A DNA stretch of 64,000 bases from Zerene cesonia (lineage: Eukaryota; Arthropoda; Insecta; Lepidoptera; Pieridae): contig NC_052110.1 of assembly GCF_012273895.1 (NCBI RefSeq), positions 5,518,001 through 5,582,000 on the forward strand. The letters are read 5' to 3'. The notes below the pieces were generated by a model. That model was not told the origin of the DNA and ran no database searches. It worked only from the letters and a program-made list of their open reading frames with translations. Below are positions 46,849 through 57,523 of this stretch, piece by piece (the stretch's first letter is position 1; every line of letters starts with the position of its first letter). The translations under genes were made by a program, and so were the position numbers.

Positions 46849-49800
46849 ACATTTTCTTTCAAATAACAATTTTCCGTTCAAAAATATTGAAACAAACGTC
46901 ATTTTTGGCCCTATGACACCTTATTACGCGGGTCTCGCCGTATTATACAAAATGCGAGGTTCCTTTTAACTTTTTCTATACATTTTAAAGAAGCTTACTG
47001 CATTATCTTCACAATGGCGGGGCGCGATTACGTAGGGCGAGTGGTCGTTTACGAAATCGCTTAGTATTTATTCTGAGTGGAATAAAATTTCAAACGTTTC
47101 GCGGGGAAATGCGCTGCGAATGCTTATACAGCTTCCACAAAATCGCGACTCGGAGGTACTAAATATGTAGTAAAGGTGAAACTATTTGATCGCACTTTTT
47201 ACTACGATTTTTTACCCTGTAAGAATATAACAGGCATAACAAATCTACTAGATAACTTTATCTGACAATCATTCACGCTTAAACCATTGAGTAAACCACT
47301 AAACATGAAGGGTGATAATTTAAGATGTGAGAAAGGATTTAGGATATTTTTATCCCGGAAATCCAAGGGAAACGAAAAAGTCTTTTCTTTATACACCACA
47401 AAAATGATATCATTCTTTCATTACACATGTTGAATACCAAATGCATCACCGTTTCAAAAGCTGCATACCTTACTAATATAATAAATGCGAAAGTTCGTAA
47501 GGATGTGTGTGTGTTTGTTGCTCTTTCACGCAAAAACTGCAAAGCCGATTGCAATGAAATTTGGTACGTAAACAGCTAGACAACTGGAATAACATAGAGG
47601 CAACTTTTTATCCCGATATTCCTACGGGATACGGACTTACGTGGGTGAAACCGCGGGGCGCAGCTAGTATTTTTATATAATCATATATTCCATCCAACTT
47701 TAATTTCAACGATTGCAGGTCAAAAAGGAGCAAATGTCACACAACTGAAAAACAGTTATAATTACTCTTGTGGATGTTAGAGTTTTTTGAATTCATTATT
47801 TTTTTTAACTAGCTGTTCACTCTGGCTTCGCCCGTGGTACAAATATGCCTGTCACTCAGTGAAGTTGCAGCTTTCTTAAAGGATAAAGGATGAGGAATGG
47901 ATTGTTGACGTGAGTTATGAAATGGACCGGGAAGAGAAAAGGAGAGAGAAAAGGAAATGCACAACACAGCAGCTCTTTTTGGAAGATGAAAATACCGTCA
48001 GCTTTGATTATGATTTGAAGAATACTGAACGCTTACTTTTAGGAGCATAGGCTCATTCTTATGCATTACTAGCTGCGCCTCGCGGTTTCACCCGCGTAAG
48101 TCCGTATCCCGTAGGAATATCGGGATAAAAAGTTGCCTATATGTTATTCCAGTTCTCCAGCTGTCTACGTACCAAATTTCATTGCAATCGATTCAGTACT
48201 TTTTGCGTGAAAGAGCAACAAACACACACACATCCTTACAAACTTTCGCATTTATAATATTATAAGTAGGAAGTAGGATTTATATTTATTAGTGTTATTT
48301 TAAAAAATAACAATCGAAACGAAATTTTCGTTTAAAAGAAATACAAATTTGAATAAAAACATTTAACTCTCTAGAGGTTTCTCCACAATGAATCTAGGTC
48401 AAATTTTATTTTATTGCTAGCACATTTATACATTTTACATACGTCAATTTACAAATGAAAGACCGTATAAAAATGAATACATACATTTATAGAATTTAGA
48501 GTATTTTGTTATGATTTAAGCAAACAAACCATTTAAGAAATTGAGAGAAATGTTTCACATCATTTATCAGATCAGATTTTATATTTCGCTTGCAATTACA
48601 TTATTCTATACGCAGTCAAACCCAGTGTCAATTTAATCAATCCCTTTGAGATAAATGCGAAAGTAACTCTGTATGTCTGTCCGTGTTTCTGTCGCGTCTA
48701 AACCACTGAATAGAATTGTATCAAATTTCCATAATTCGTCAGACCCAAAAAAACACAAAGGATAGTTTTTTTCCGGGAAATATCACAGGAATGGAAAGAA
48801 TTCGGGATAAATCCCGGGTCTAAATTTTCCTTTGACTATGCGGGCAATGCTCTGGAAAGCTAGTTAATATATGAAATCTAAGACTGAGATTTTTGTAGTT
48901 TTTTTTTTTTTATAAAAGAACACATGCTTAACATAAATCAAGCATAACCAGAAGACCACTACCGACAAACACAGTTTACCACGATATATCATCAAATTTA
49001 TGTTATTTAAACAGTTTGTTAGTTTGCTTTTTTTTAGTTTTTAGTTTAAGTTATTGTGTATAATTACTGTAAGTTAATATCGCATTGGGTTCCTCCTGTA
49101 AAGATGTTTGATGTGTAAACAAATAATTAAAAATAAAAAATCACAAGATTTCCAAAAAGATTTACCTACAATAAATGTTAACGTCGACAAGAAATACAAT
49201 TAAAAAGAAAGAAAAAAAGAAAGAAACATTTATATATCAGGGACAGCACAATAAACTAATGAAAGGATTTTGTACAAATAAAAAAACAACAAATGGATGA
49301 GTACATAGATATAACATTACATGAGGAGTGTGTCATAGCGACTCTGACAAAGAGGAGGACAACTCAGCCTATGCTGCAATGCTAAGAACATTGACTTTGA
49401 TTTATCATAAAATTTATAAAATAAGAAATCATTATATGCCAACTGTAAGTACAAGGGAGAAGAATGGAGAATAATTTTCTAACATATTAATGAAAAGCTT
49501 AAGAAAGCCTTCTATATGAGCTCTTAATATAATTTCAAATAAAACAATTGATATCAGCCGTCTGCGAAGTTTATGGCAAGTTAGTAAAATATTCATCTGG
49601 CAATTAGAGTATTCTTTACTATTCGGTTAACTATATAAACTACAAATAATTTGACATTGATCCTTTTAACGGTATGAAATTTTCATTTCAGTTATATAAT
49701 ATTCTTTTTCTTTGCTGAGGACTTTCAACGATGCTTAAAATTTATTTATATTATACTAGACCCTCATCTAAAGAAGTATTAAATCGGAATAAAAAGTCTA

Positions 49801-52800
49801 TCACCCAAGTCAGCTCATACTCTGCCTGTATACCAAATTTCATCAAAATCCGTTCAAGTTTCAGCTTGATTGACAGACAAACATACAAAAAAACAAACTT
49901 TCACATATATAATATCAGTATGTTCATGAAGAGGTAAAGTGTATGACGTTGTGTCGTTGTAGCGGGTATTTGCGGGACGACTTCAAATTTATTTCACTTT
50001 AACCCGGGACAACCCGGGCGGAGCCGAGGCTAGACGATTTTACTAAATAGTCTGTGTGTCTGTATACTTAGATCATTAAAATTACGCATTAAATATGATT
50101 GGCTTTCAAATAGATAGAGTGATTCAAGAGGAAGGTTTAAATATATGATAATAGAGAAAAAGGGTGGGGGAAGGGTTTTCGGAGTTTCTATTACCTATAA
50201 TGGAGAAGGAGGCACTTAAATTCCAACCGTTTTTAAAGGTAATAACTCAATGTTCAATATCTCTGTGGATTCTCATCCGATCGTCATGTATTTGGAAATT
50301 TGCCAAAACACGAAAACATTATATGAAGCACTTGGCTTTAAAAATGCATCGCTATTATATAATACTTTGCTTGTAAGAACGCTAATGATTCGTTTTTTCT
50401 AAACGTTTTTTTTTGTTTCTCTCAAAAGGAACAGTGCGAGATCTCTGGTTTCACCACAAATAAGAGGAAACGTTAAGCCTCCACTTAACCCAAGAAATAT
50501 ATTACAGCAATAGGGATGGAGCGGTTTAAATTACCCGGTCTAGGTTGGAGCTGGGTGCGCCCACACTTGTAGAGAGTTATTGCTATTTAGTCGCATTTTA
50601 TGTGTGAAATAGAGAGAAAATAACACTTTGATGAGAATGAAAATATACACATAATAAATGTTAATTAAATTTCCTTGTAATTGTAATGTCGTAGATGTAA
50701 TGTAGTTTTTAGAGCAGACAAATGAAATTATCGCCATCGGATATATCAAAGCAGGACCATAATTGTGTATATTTATTGCAGAATAGAGGTTAGAACTGTG
50801 TTTAATATGTGGGAGCAGACTACACTTCGCGAATTGCGAGAGCTCGCATCGGAGAAGTACCACACTCACACAGAAAACCGGCGTGAAATAATAGCATGCA
50901 ACTGTGTTTTGTACGGTGAGTAAGGGGCTGGATGCCTGTTTCCTTTTCCTCACCCTTCCCAGTCCACTTGCACACTTCCTACTAATATTATAAATGCGAA
51001 AACTTGTAAGGATCTGTGTGTGTTTGTTGCTCTTTCACGCAAAAAGTACTGAATCGATTGCAATGAAATTTGGTACGTAGATAGCTGGACAACTGGAATA
51101 ACATATAGATAACTTTTTATCCCGATATTCCTACGGGGTACGGACTTACGCGGGTGAAACCGCGAGGCGCAGCTAGTATTGCATAAATAAGAAAGAAAGT
51201 CATCGATTGTATTAGACCGAATTTGGGCAATTTTCTCCCAGTATTATAATTACACTATAAGCAATGTATAAGTTTCTACATTATTGCGATTGCATCGCTT
51301 TTGACAACATAACATAACATTGACATTAGAGGTAGTCCCTGTGTGAATGCGCTGCTCGCTTTATGTTGGTAAGGGATAAGGAAACGATTGATGACTGGAA
51401 AGAAGGAAAGAATGGGAAGGATGAGGAATAGGTAACTGACCTTCCGCCCCCCCCACTCATCACTACTATTTCTGACTCACCTATTTCACTCCAGTATAAA
51501 AATATAAGAGAAATACAGTTTCTAGGTGAATACGCTGGCAGATGGACAACAATACTTCAGTTTACAGTGGAAATACGTTGATACCGTAACAAATACATGA
51601 CTGCCTCTATTACCACCTGTACATAATATATATTACATTTATATCACTTTTAAGTTTCCATTAAACAGATGGACGCAGATATAATTATGAAAGTTTTGAA
51701 CATAATAAGCCTCATGAGAAACTGAACACGTGTTTTGAATTTGATTAAACTTTGTATAATTACAAGTTTTCGATACGATTACGATAAATAATTTGACCTT
51801 AGGCCATAATCTGTACTAATTATTATAAAGAGGATAGATTTGTAAGTATGTTTGTAATGTTTTCACATAAAACTGCTGATTGATGTAAAATTATTTCACC
51901 AAAAGAAATCTGAAATGTCACTAAGTGACATAGTAGCATATAAGAACCAGGAGCGAAATCGTCGGACTCGCGACTCTAAGCATTACGTACAAATAAATTA
52001 TACTTTTACATAATAAGGTTTTCTTTTAATTTGACGCGTCTAGATTTTAACAACGTTAAGTTATGTTAAAATCTATATTTTCTGAATGAGAAATGAAAAA
52101 ATTTATACGAGTATATATGATATGAATTCGACATAATTATTTACACAACAAATAAGTATCCACACAACAATATATTGCTTATTACGATGGGAGCATGTGT
52201 TTCGAAATCGTCAGAAAGTAATACGACCTTAATTTGATACAAAAGCTGTTGGAACCACCATGAACATCAAAATCAATGGACGGAGGAAATTGGCCATTCG
52301 GTTTTATGTAGCATCTAATAAAATACGTTTTTAATCAGTGATCGAGCACGTTTGCGAGGTTCTGATCCTTTAATTATGGACGAAAGATAAATCTGATTCA
52401 ACTACGGGAAGAAATTAAAAGACATATTGTGATATTATAATTCATTATTCTTAGTCAATTTCTGAGTTAAGTATGAAAATAGTTTATTCATGTAAAACAT
52501 TTTTTGGCTTTTTCATCTTAGAACTTTTAACAAGGTGTGGCGATTATGCAGTTTTTTTTTTATTTTATTTGAAAGTAGGTATTTCCGTGAGGTCCCATTT
52601 AAATTCAGTGTAGTTCTGACAGTTGTTGATTCAAACGCTTGTCATTATTTGACCGCCCCCTTTGTAAACTGGTTTACTCGTGAGCTTAGAACGGAGGTTT
52701 CTGAGTTCAAATTCAGGTGGGGGCTCACAAAAAAAAATGTCTCGGTCTGCTAGGATATAGAAGACTGATCACCTTCCATAAAGAATCAGTAAGATGTATA

Positions 52801-55507
52801 TCATCTGCCCCATACCTCACTAGGCGACGCGGGACTTCACAACTACACATGCTAGCCATAATCTTATTTTTAATTATAACACGTATATCGTAAATCCTCC
52901 AGTGATGGGTATCTTAGAATAAGAAATTTGGTCGATACACTGATCTCTAAAGCTTTTAAAACGAACTTAGAAGACTACTTCTACATGCAGAATATTAATG
53001 AATAAAATCGATGTAAAAGGTATGCTACAGAGGATAGGACTCATCTCACGTAATGTGCATACTCAGTGCCCCTGACGAAACCAACGCCTTTGGGCGGCGA
53101 TAACCTTACATTTTACAACTAGGCCAGCTCGCACTGGGGAAGTAACACACCCCATAGAACATCGGCGTGAAATAGCATACTGGTGTGATTCATTCGGTGA
53201 GGTCTGCAATCGACATTACCCCTGTCCTAACTATCATGGGCGGTAGTAGCACTTACCATCAGGTGACCCACCAGCTCTATTGCCGGCGATGACATGAAAA
53301 AATTGAGTGACGAGTCACTTATTATAAGGTCATCTTATATAAAAAACAAGGTACCTGCAAATGGCTGGTCAGAGTTAGTTGATCTGTTTCCACCAGTACA
53401 CCTCCCCGCACTTCGTCCAAGGGTGTGCTGTTATTGCCTCTATACCAAAAGAGCTCTGGAGTAACTTCTCCAGGGTTTAAATGTAGCACGGAGCATTTTA
53501 GTGACAGAGTCTCTCCGGTCTCAAGGAATGTTTCCTTACTCATTCTTATTTCTGGTGCTGCAAGAGAATATTATCTTAACACGTGATATACAGTACCAAA
53601 TTTGTAAACATTTTCGATTAATAAAGTGTGTAACTTTACATCGGGTTTCATATATAAAATACAACATCTTAAACTAAGCTTAAATAATAAAGAAAACTAC
53701 TAGACTAAAGCTTTAGTTAAAACTGACGGTTGACATTACATTCAGAAAAATATTCAAAAACAAAAGATAACTGATACTTGGATTAAATAGGTATGATTAC
53801 CTACGTTTAGAAACAAAAGAAAAATTAATTATGAAGTTTGGAGCCAATGTCATAATGAAAGACAAAGTTGTCCAGTCTGTACGTACTCAAATAGTTCTAG
53901 AAGAAACATAACCTGAATAAAGTATTATTGCATAAATTTAGGAAATTTTATTAAATTACACGAATAAAACAAGACATTTCAAGGTTTCATACATTACAAA
54001 ACACTCCAGAGACTCAGGTGTTCGTACACACGCCTTTGTGACTGCTAAATTATTACTCAGTTTCATGGTAAAGTCTATTTTAACTTCAGCTTATAATCAT
54101 AAAGCAATATATGGTGATAATTTGATTCCAAGTAAGTTATTATTGCTGGTATTGATTTCAGTTTATCCAGTGTAAGCTGTACAATCAATTATAACGCATT
54201 GAAACGTCAAATTGATAAGATTTCTAAACAGCAACTACAGAGTTTCTGGCTGGCTCTTTTTTATAGATACTGCTTTCCAAACCAGAGGTAAAAATTGAAT
54301 TATTTGTTTTGACGATTCAAAAGCTCTTCTGAAAATGTTGAATGAATGAATGTTTAAGTTTCAGTTTCGGTTTGAGTTTCAATTCGATGAACGGCTTGTC
54401 GGTTTTTGTAGTTTGTACTGATAGTAGTTTTATTGATATTTGAAATTCCTTGATTTGATTATAATTTATAGTTAATCTATTGCCTTGACAAAATAATAAT
54501 CATACATTGTTCAAGTTTTCACTAAGAATAAAATCTATGCTCGAATATAGTAGACGTGGTATAAATAATATAATAATTGCTACCTTCTGAACATTGTTTG
54601 ATATAGGCATAAGTTTTGGGATTTGTAAAAAAACAAGCTTTTTTGTATTTTAAATTTGAAAAATAATGACTTACCATGGACTATTAATTTAAATCTCCTT
54701 AACATAGGCGGATGTGTTGATACATGGCAACAATAAATGCCGGAGTCCTGGATTTTTGCATATGCCAGAGATAATTTCCAATTTTCACCCGCTAAATCAA
54801 CTCTGTACCTAAAAGAACAAAATTTCAATGAAATGAGTTCGCGAAAAGGTTAATAAAAATATTTAAAGTTTTTAGTATTTTCCGTCTCGAAGGACCAATA
54901 TAAAGACTTTATTGTCTGTTTTATTTTTCTTCACTTTTGTTGAGAAAACTTGGTGAATAACTTACGAACCTAGCATCGGCGGTATATGTGTCAAGATTTA
55001 AGGTCAATAACTCCAAATTTTCATCATCAGATACCCTCAACCAGGATACCTACAACACAAAAAAGTAGTTATTTTAGTTATTAATTTTTAAAGAGTTAAA
55101 CATATTACTATAACGTGAGATAATTTATTTGGAATAAACAATTAAGTCGACAGCAAACTGTTCAGGTACAGCCGGAATACGAACCCGGACTGAATAGGTG
55201 CAGTAGTAATAAATAATAAATAAAAAAATAAAAATTCATTATTTTTTTGTAATAATCCATCTTTCAAATCAATAAATCCAAATCTGTACATCCTCTCGCG
55301 AGCTGCACACGAGACAGACACACATATACACAAGTCAAGCTTATAACATCATCGTCGTTTTAAATATTAATTTGAAAAATTGACCATATACTTACAGTTT
55401 TATCTCTCAAAGAAGACACTTTACAATCAAAAACTACTGTCGATCCTGTGTCTGCGTTAATAATAGTGTCCGAATTAAGATCACCTTCAAACGACGGTGC
55501 TTTAAAC
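46269..55507 (-). CDS. Partial Dpr / zig-8-like two-Ig-domain cell-surface protein gene (5 internal exons)
   Basis: Exons in coding order are 55396-55507, 54970-55049, 54675-54808, 53355-53557 and 46269-46365. All four junctions keep the frame, giving about 208 residues. Ig domain 1 has Cys28, Trp40 (VSWLR), a DSGxYxC-type F strand ending at Cys91, and the VSTHPP motif. Ig domain 2 has Cys130, Trp146, a conserved-looking RGG at 159-161, and DDAGNYTC ending at Cys190. Possible N-glycosylation sites are Asn150/151 and Asn187. In Drosophila, Dpr proteins share the pattern VSW..., LLT...TYT, DSG.YxCxVST, RGG and VHVL.G. They are membrane- or GPI-anchored and bind DIP proteins to specify synaptic partners, and that role is inferred here from the family. 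The N-terminal signal peptide exon and the C-terminal anchor exon are missing from what I can recognise. I cannot say which of the roughly twenty Dpr paralogues it is; the STHPP sequence suggests a divergent one. Confidence 0.9.
46778..46846. repeat. (AC)n microsatellite
   Basis: About 69 bases of CA dinucleotides with a few G interruptions, inside the Dpr-like intron. Confidence 0.97.
47467..47667 (+). mobile_element. Lep1-type Helitron-like element
   Basis: CCTTACTAATATAATAAATG to CCGCGGGGCGCAGCTAG|T, in the intron on the strand opposite the gene. Confidence 0.92.
47812..47850 (-). mobile_element. Helitron-like family 2, 3' tail
   Basis: CTAGCTGTTCACTCTGGCTT, CGCCCGTGGTACAAATATG; followed by a weak SINE-B-like purine-rich stretch to about 47990. 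Confidence 0.6.
48069..48278 (-). mobile_element. Lep1-type Helitron-like element, full length
   Basis: CTAGCTGCGCCTCGCGGTTT to ATAAGTAGGAAGTAGGA|T, a doubled 5' unit; same strand as the gene. Confidence 0.93.
48645..48868 (+). mobile_element. Sister Helitron-like element, full length
   Basis: ATAAATGCGAAAGTAACTCT, GTATGTCTGTCCGTGTTTCT, TCCGGGAAATATCACAGGAA, TTGACTATGCGGGCAATGC and the terminal AAAGCTAG|T. Confidence 0.7.
49236..49398 (+). repeat. Dispersed repeat, copy 2 (pair with 14965-15143)
   Basis: Shares GATGAGTACATAGATATAA, TGTCATAGCGACTCTGAC, CAACTCAGCCTATGCTGCAA and GAACATTGAC with copy 1; same orientation. Confidence 0.7.
49757..49918 (-). mobile_element. Sister Helitron-like family (GGGCGGAGCCG type)
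   Basis: CTAGACCCTCATCTAAAGAA, CCAAATTTCATCAAAATCCG, TTCAAGTTTCAGCTTGATTG and CATATATAATATCAG. Its GC-rich hairpin is lost. A separate plus-strand tail (AACCCGGGCGGAGCCGAGGC, TAG) lies at 50007-50031. Confidence 0.65.
50032..50805. other. Intronic, no feature recognised
   Basis: AT-rich; small open frames here have no recognisable domain. Confidence 0.45.
50806..50968 (+). mobile_element. SINE-B, 3'-truncated beside a Lep1
   Basis: ATGTGGGAGCAGACTACAC, GAGAAGTACCACACTCACAC, CGGCGTGAAATAATAGCATG and TTTTCCTCACCCTTCCCAGT, then the Lep1 terminus a few bases later. The 3' half is not seen beyond the Lep1. Confidence 0.85.
50977..51176 (+). mobile_element. Lep1-type Helitron-like element, full length
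   Basis: TCCTACTAATATTATAAATG to CCGCGAGGCGCAGCTAG|T; it lies at the break in the SINE-B at 50806-50968. Confidence 0.93.
51360..51500 (-). mobile_element. SINE-B, degraded reverse fragment
   Basis: GGTAAGGGATAAGGAAACGA, GGATGAGGAATAGG, CCCCCCCCACTCATC and CTATTTCACTCC follow the reversed middle of the family. Confidence 0.6.
51501..52648. other. Intronic, no feature recognised
   Basis: AT-rich; a weak Helitron-like start at about 51815 (TGTACTAATTATTATAAAGA). Nothing else. Confidence 0.45.
52649..52840 (+). mobile_element. tRNA-derived SINE family C, second copy
   Basis: TTGACCGCCCCCTTTGTAAA, TGAGTTCAAATTCAGG, TGTCTCGGTCTGCTAGGATA and CCCCATACCTCACTAGGCGA align along the whole copy at 29238-29444. 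It is more diverged and has no clear target duplication; it lies in the Dpr-like intron. Confidence 0.88.
53105..53303 (+). mobile_element. SINE-B with internal deletion, next to an exon
   Basis: GGCCAGCTCGCACTGGGGAA, CGGCGTGAAATAGCATACTG, then directly GGTCTGCAATCGACATTACC and TTACCATCAGGTGACCCACC, ending GATGACATGAAAAAA. The pyrimidine-rich centre is missing. It ends about 50 bases from the exon at 53355. Confidence 0.87.
53355..53557 (-). CDS. Dpr-like gene, exon encoding most of Ig domain 2
   Basis: This 203-base exon supplies the last two bases of a split Ala codon, then 67 codons starting PEIRMSKE. Its acceptor is TTCTCTTGCAG and its donor CAG|GTACCT. It carries the B-strand Cys (LSLKCSVL), the core Trp (ELFWYRGN) and the RGG turn typical of Dpr second domains, followed by LTLTSHLQ. 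Two overlapping N-glycosylation sequons lie in GNNST. An internal Met gives a 73-codon open frame, but this is an exon rather than an independent gene. A deleted SINE-B copy ends about 50 bases downstream in the intron. Confidence 0.92.
53558..54674 (-). other. Intron of the Dpr-like gene, repeat-poor
   Basis: 1117 bases between GTAAGT and TTCTCTTGCAG on the minus strand; no mobile element recognised. Confidence 0.8.
54675..54808 (-). CDS. Dpr-like gene, exon with the C-terminal half of Ig domain 1
   Basis: This 134-base exon completes the split Arg, encodes 44 codons, and ends in the first base of the next codon before GTAAGT. The acceptor is TTGTTCTTTTAG. It contains the E-F region (NWKLSLAYAKIQDSGIYCC) with the F-strand YxC cysteine, then HVSTHPP and the G strand FKLIVH. 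The residue before the conserved Cys is itself Cys, where the family usually has Glu (YECQVS). The intron before it is 161 bases. Confidence 0.9.
54970..55049 (-). CDS. Dpr-like gene, exon with the conserved Trp of Ig domain 1
   Basis: This 80-base exon is 26 codons plus two bases. It follows acceptor GTTGTAG and ends at AG|GTTCGT. Its peptide begins VSWLRVSDDEN and continues ELLTLNLDTYTADA plus a split Arg. The Trp is the Ig core tryptophan, and LLT...TYT.D is a Dpr-family hallmark. A better-looking donor, GTAAG, lies three bases further on, but it would put a stop codon in the next exon. The GTTCGT donor restores ADARYRV, the equivalent of the family's SDQRFQV, so I chose it. The intron before it is 346 bases. 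Confidence 0.87.
55396..55507 (-). CDS. Dpr-like gene, exon encoding the start of Ig domain 1
   Basis: This 112-base exon encodes 37 whole codons after one base that completes a codon from an unseen upstream exon. It is preceded by a good acceptor (T-rich tract ending ATTTTTAG) and followed by GTAAGT. The peptide starts FKAPSFEGDL and includes VVFDCKV, whose Cys is the B-strand cysteine of Ig domain 1. It ends DKT, so the next exon supplies the canonical V-S-W. A SINE-B copy sits only about 60 bases upstream of the acceptor. No signal peptide is present, so at least one coding exon must lie further right. Confidence 0.88.
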
Positions 55508-55568
55508 CTAAAAATAATAATAAGGTTGTCAAAAAGCGATTGTAGTTTTAGATGTTTACTTATAATTT

Positions 55569-55887
55569 GTATGTGGGAGTCGAGCATGCTTCGGCATGAA
55601 TTGGGCCAGCTCGCACCGGGAAAGTACCACACCCCCACAGAAAACCGACGTGAAATAATAGCATTGTGTTTCGAACGGTGAGTGGGGGAGCCGGAGACCT
55701 GTTTCCTTTTCCTCACCCATCCCAGTCCATTACTTCTTTCCAGACATCAATCCTTTCCCTATCCATTACCCCTTAAAAGCGGGCAGCCCATTCGTAGATG
55801 TCTGAGCTTCTGCGAATATTCATGGACGGTGATGATCGCTTACCATCAGGCGAACCACAAGCTCAATTGCCCGCAATGACATAAATA
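55569..55887 (+). mobile_element. SINE-B, full-length copy upstream of the first recognised exon
   Basis: ATGTGGGAGTCGAGCATGC, TTGGGCCAGCTCGCACCGG, CCGACGTGAAATAATAGCAT, TTACCATCAGGCGAACCACA and CAATTGCCCGCAATGACATA. Opposite in orientation to the gene. Confidence 0.9.
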
Positions 55888-56040
55888 ATCTATATATATT
55901 TATTGTGGTGAGAGACCCTACTGCTGAGCTAAGCATCTACAAGGACGACGAGCTTTGGCCGCAGGGAGTTGTGCTTTGACGCTTCCACGGACATAACCTA
56001 CCCCTTGGGATCGCGTCACACGTTGAATTCCTAGAATGTA

Positions 56041-56220
56041 ATCTTAATGTATATAAATTTAGTGTCACATTGATCGTCTGTGATGGACTCCTAAACTACT
56101 GAACCGATTTTAATAAAATTTGCACACCATGTGCAGTTTGATCCAACTTAAAACTTAACAACTTAAGTTTATATTATTTTAATTACAATATATGAGTACT
56201 CGGGCGGAGCCGAGGCGTGC
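56041..56220 (+). mobile_element. Sister Helitron-like element (GGGCGGAGCCG type)
   Basis: GGACTCCTAAACTACTGAAC, CGATTTTAATAAAATTTGCA and ACTCGGGCGGAGCCGAGGC; the final CTAG is lost. Confidence 0.65.
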
Positions 56221-57029
56221 AATATATAATATAAATAGATATGGACCGTAGTACAGTTATTTAAGATCTTTTTACTCTGATTCATATTGCCGGAATAAAT
56301 GAAAAAAAATCACAATGAAAATGTCACATTCCAAGGTTAAACTTAGTATATTTGATTATTATAATCTCTTGTTAATATAAAACAAATACAAAATCTGATA
56401 GTACACATTACAGTAAGAAATAATACAAACAGATATTTTTTTCAAAGAGACTGCATTTGAGCTGACTGTCGACTGATGTTAAACACTACCAACGAATATA
56501 TGCGTAGGGTCTTAGACCTTCGCAAATAGATAACCCGCATTAAAATACAAGGGATAAGAAAATTGATAAAGGGAATATAGAAAAAGATCGATTTGTCGTG
56601 AAAACTTAAGAAAATTGGCACAAAAACTATTATTACACAAGGTATACATAAAAAAACATCATTAATTAGCTAAAACTTCGCGTGCCAGTTGAAAAAAATT
56701 CACTGTATATTTACGCTAACATATCGTTTTTAATGGGCCATAAATATTGAATTCTTTTAAAATTAATTTAAGTTTCAGTACAAAATGCCGGAGCTTTGCG
56801 AATTTATTTCAAGGTTTTAACAAGAATTCTGCTTTGCTTTATTAGCACTGGAATTATGTCGGAATGCGAATAAATTTTACTTTTACAAAATTGTTTAAAT
56901 ATAAAACTGTATTACCTTGTAACTTAATATTGTATTTAATTGCTCTTTGTTCACTGTCTTTTATAAAAGACTTCAATAAAGGGTATTAAAGACTACATAA
57001 TCATTTATCATGGGTAATAATAAAGTGCT
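56221..57029. other. No gene recognised
   Basis: AT-rich, with a weak reversed SINE-B-like stretch at about 56500-56580 (GTCTTAGACCTTCGCAAATA). Confidence 0.45.
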
Positions 57030-57079
57030 ACAGGGCAGTGTCCCAGCAGTGGGAACATGTATGGACTGATGATGATTAT
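57030..57079 (+). mobile_element. tRNA-SINE 3' tail fragment
   Basis: GTGTCCCAGCAGTGGGAACA, TGTATGGACTGATGATGAT. Confidence 0.8.
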
Positions 57080-57324
57080 GTTTCCTTATCACCATACTAA
57101 GTTTAAACATAGTCGCTTTAAACCGTATGTGTCTGTATGCTTAGATCTTCATAATTACACAGTAGAGTTTGATGGAACTTTTCTTAATAGATAGACTGAT
57201 TCAAGAGGAAGGTTCGTATGTATATATCATATATCATTCATTGTGTGTAAAGCCAGGGTGGGTCACTAGTTAATAATAATTAATACATATGTATAAAAAT
57301 TTTACTTTTCCCATTATAGCCTAT

Positions 57325-57523
57325 CAATCTATTATAAATCTGAAAATTTGTTTGTTTGGTTGTTTGTCCGTCAATAACTCGTAAAACTACTAAACGGATT
57401 TTGATGGTATACAGTCAGGTATGAGTTGACTTGGATGATGTAATACTTTTTATCCCGATTAAATGCTCCCTTGGGAAAAAACATGAAACTCGATATCCGG
57501 GCGGAGCCGGGATCAGCGTCTAG
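57325..57523 (+). mobile_element. Sister Helitron-like element, full length (GGGCGGAGCCG type)
   Basis: AATCTATTATAAATCTGAAA, CTACTAAACGGATTTTGATG, TTTTATCCCGATTAAATGC and TATCCGGGCGGAGCCGGGAT, ending CGTCTAG. Confidence 0.75.

Larger units (their letters stand above)
46366..53354 (-). other. 7-kb repeat-filled intron of the Dpr-like gene
   Basis: The intron is bounded by GTACCT and ATTCTCTCGCAG on the minus strand. It holds an (AC)n tract (46778-46846), three full-length Lep1-type Helitrons, sister Helitron fragments, a SINE-B cut short at a Lep1, a tRNA-SINE and a dispersed repeat. Between these the sequence is AT-rich with nothing I recognise. Confidence 0.8.
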
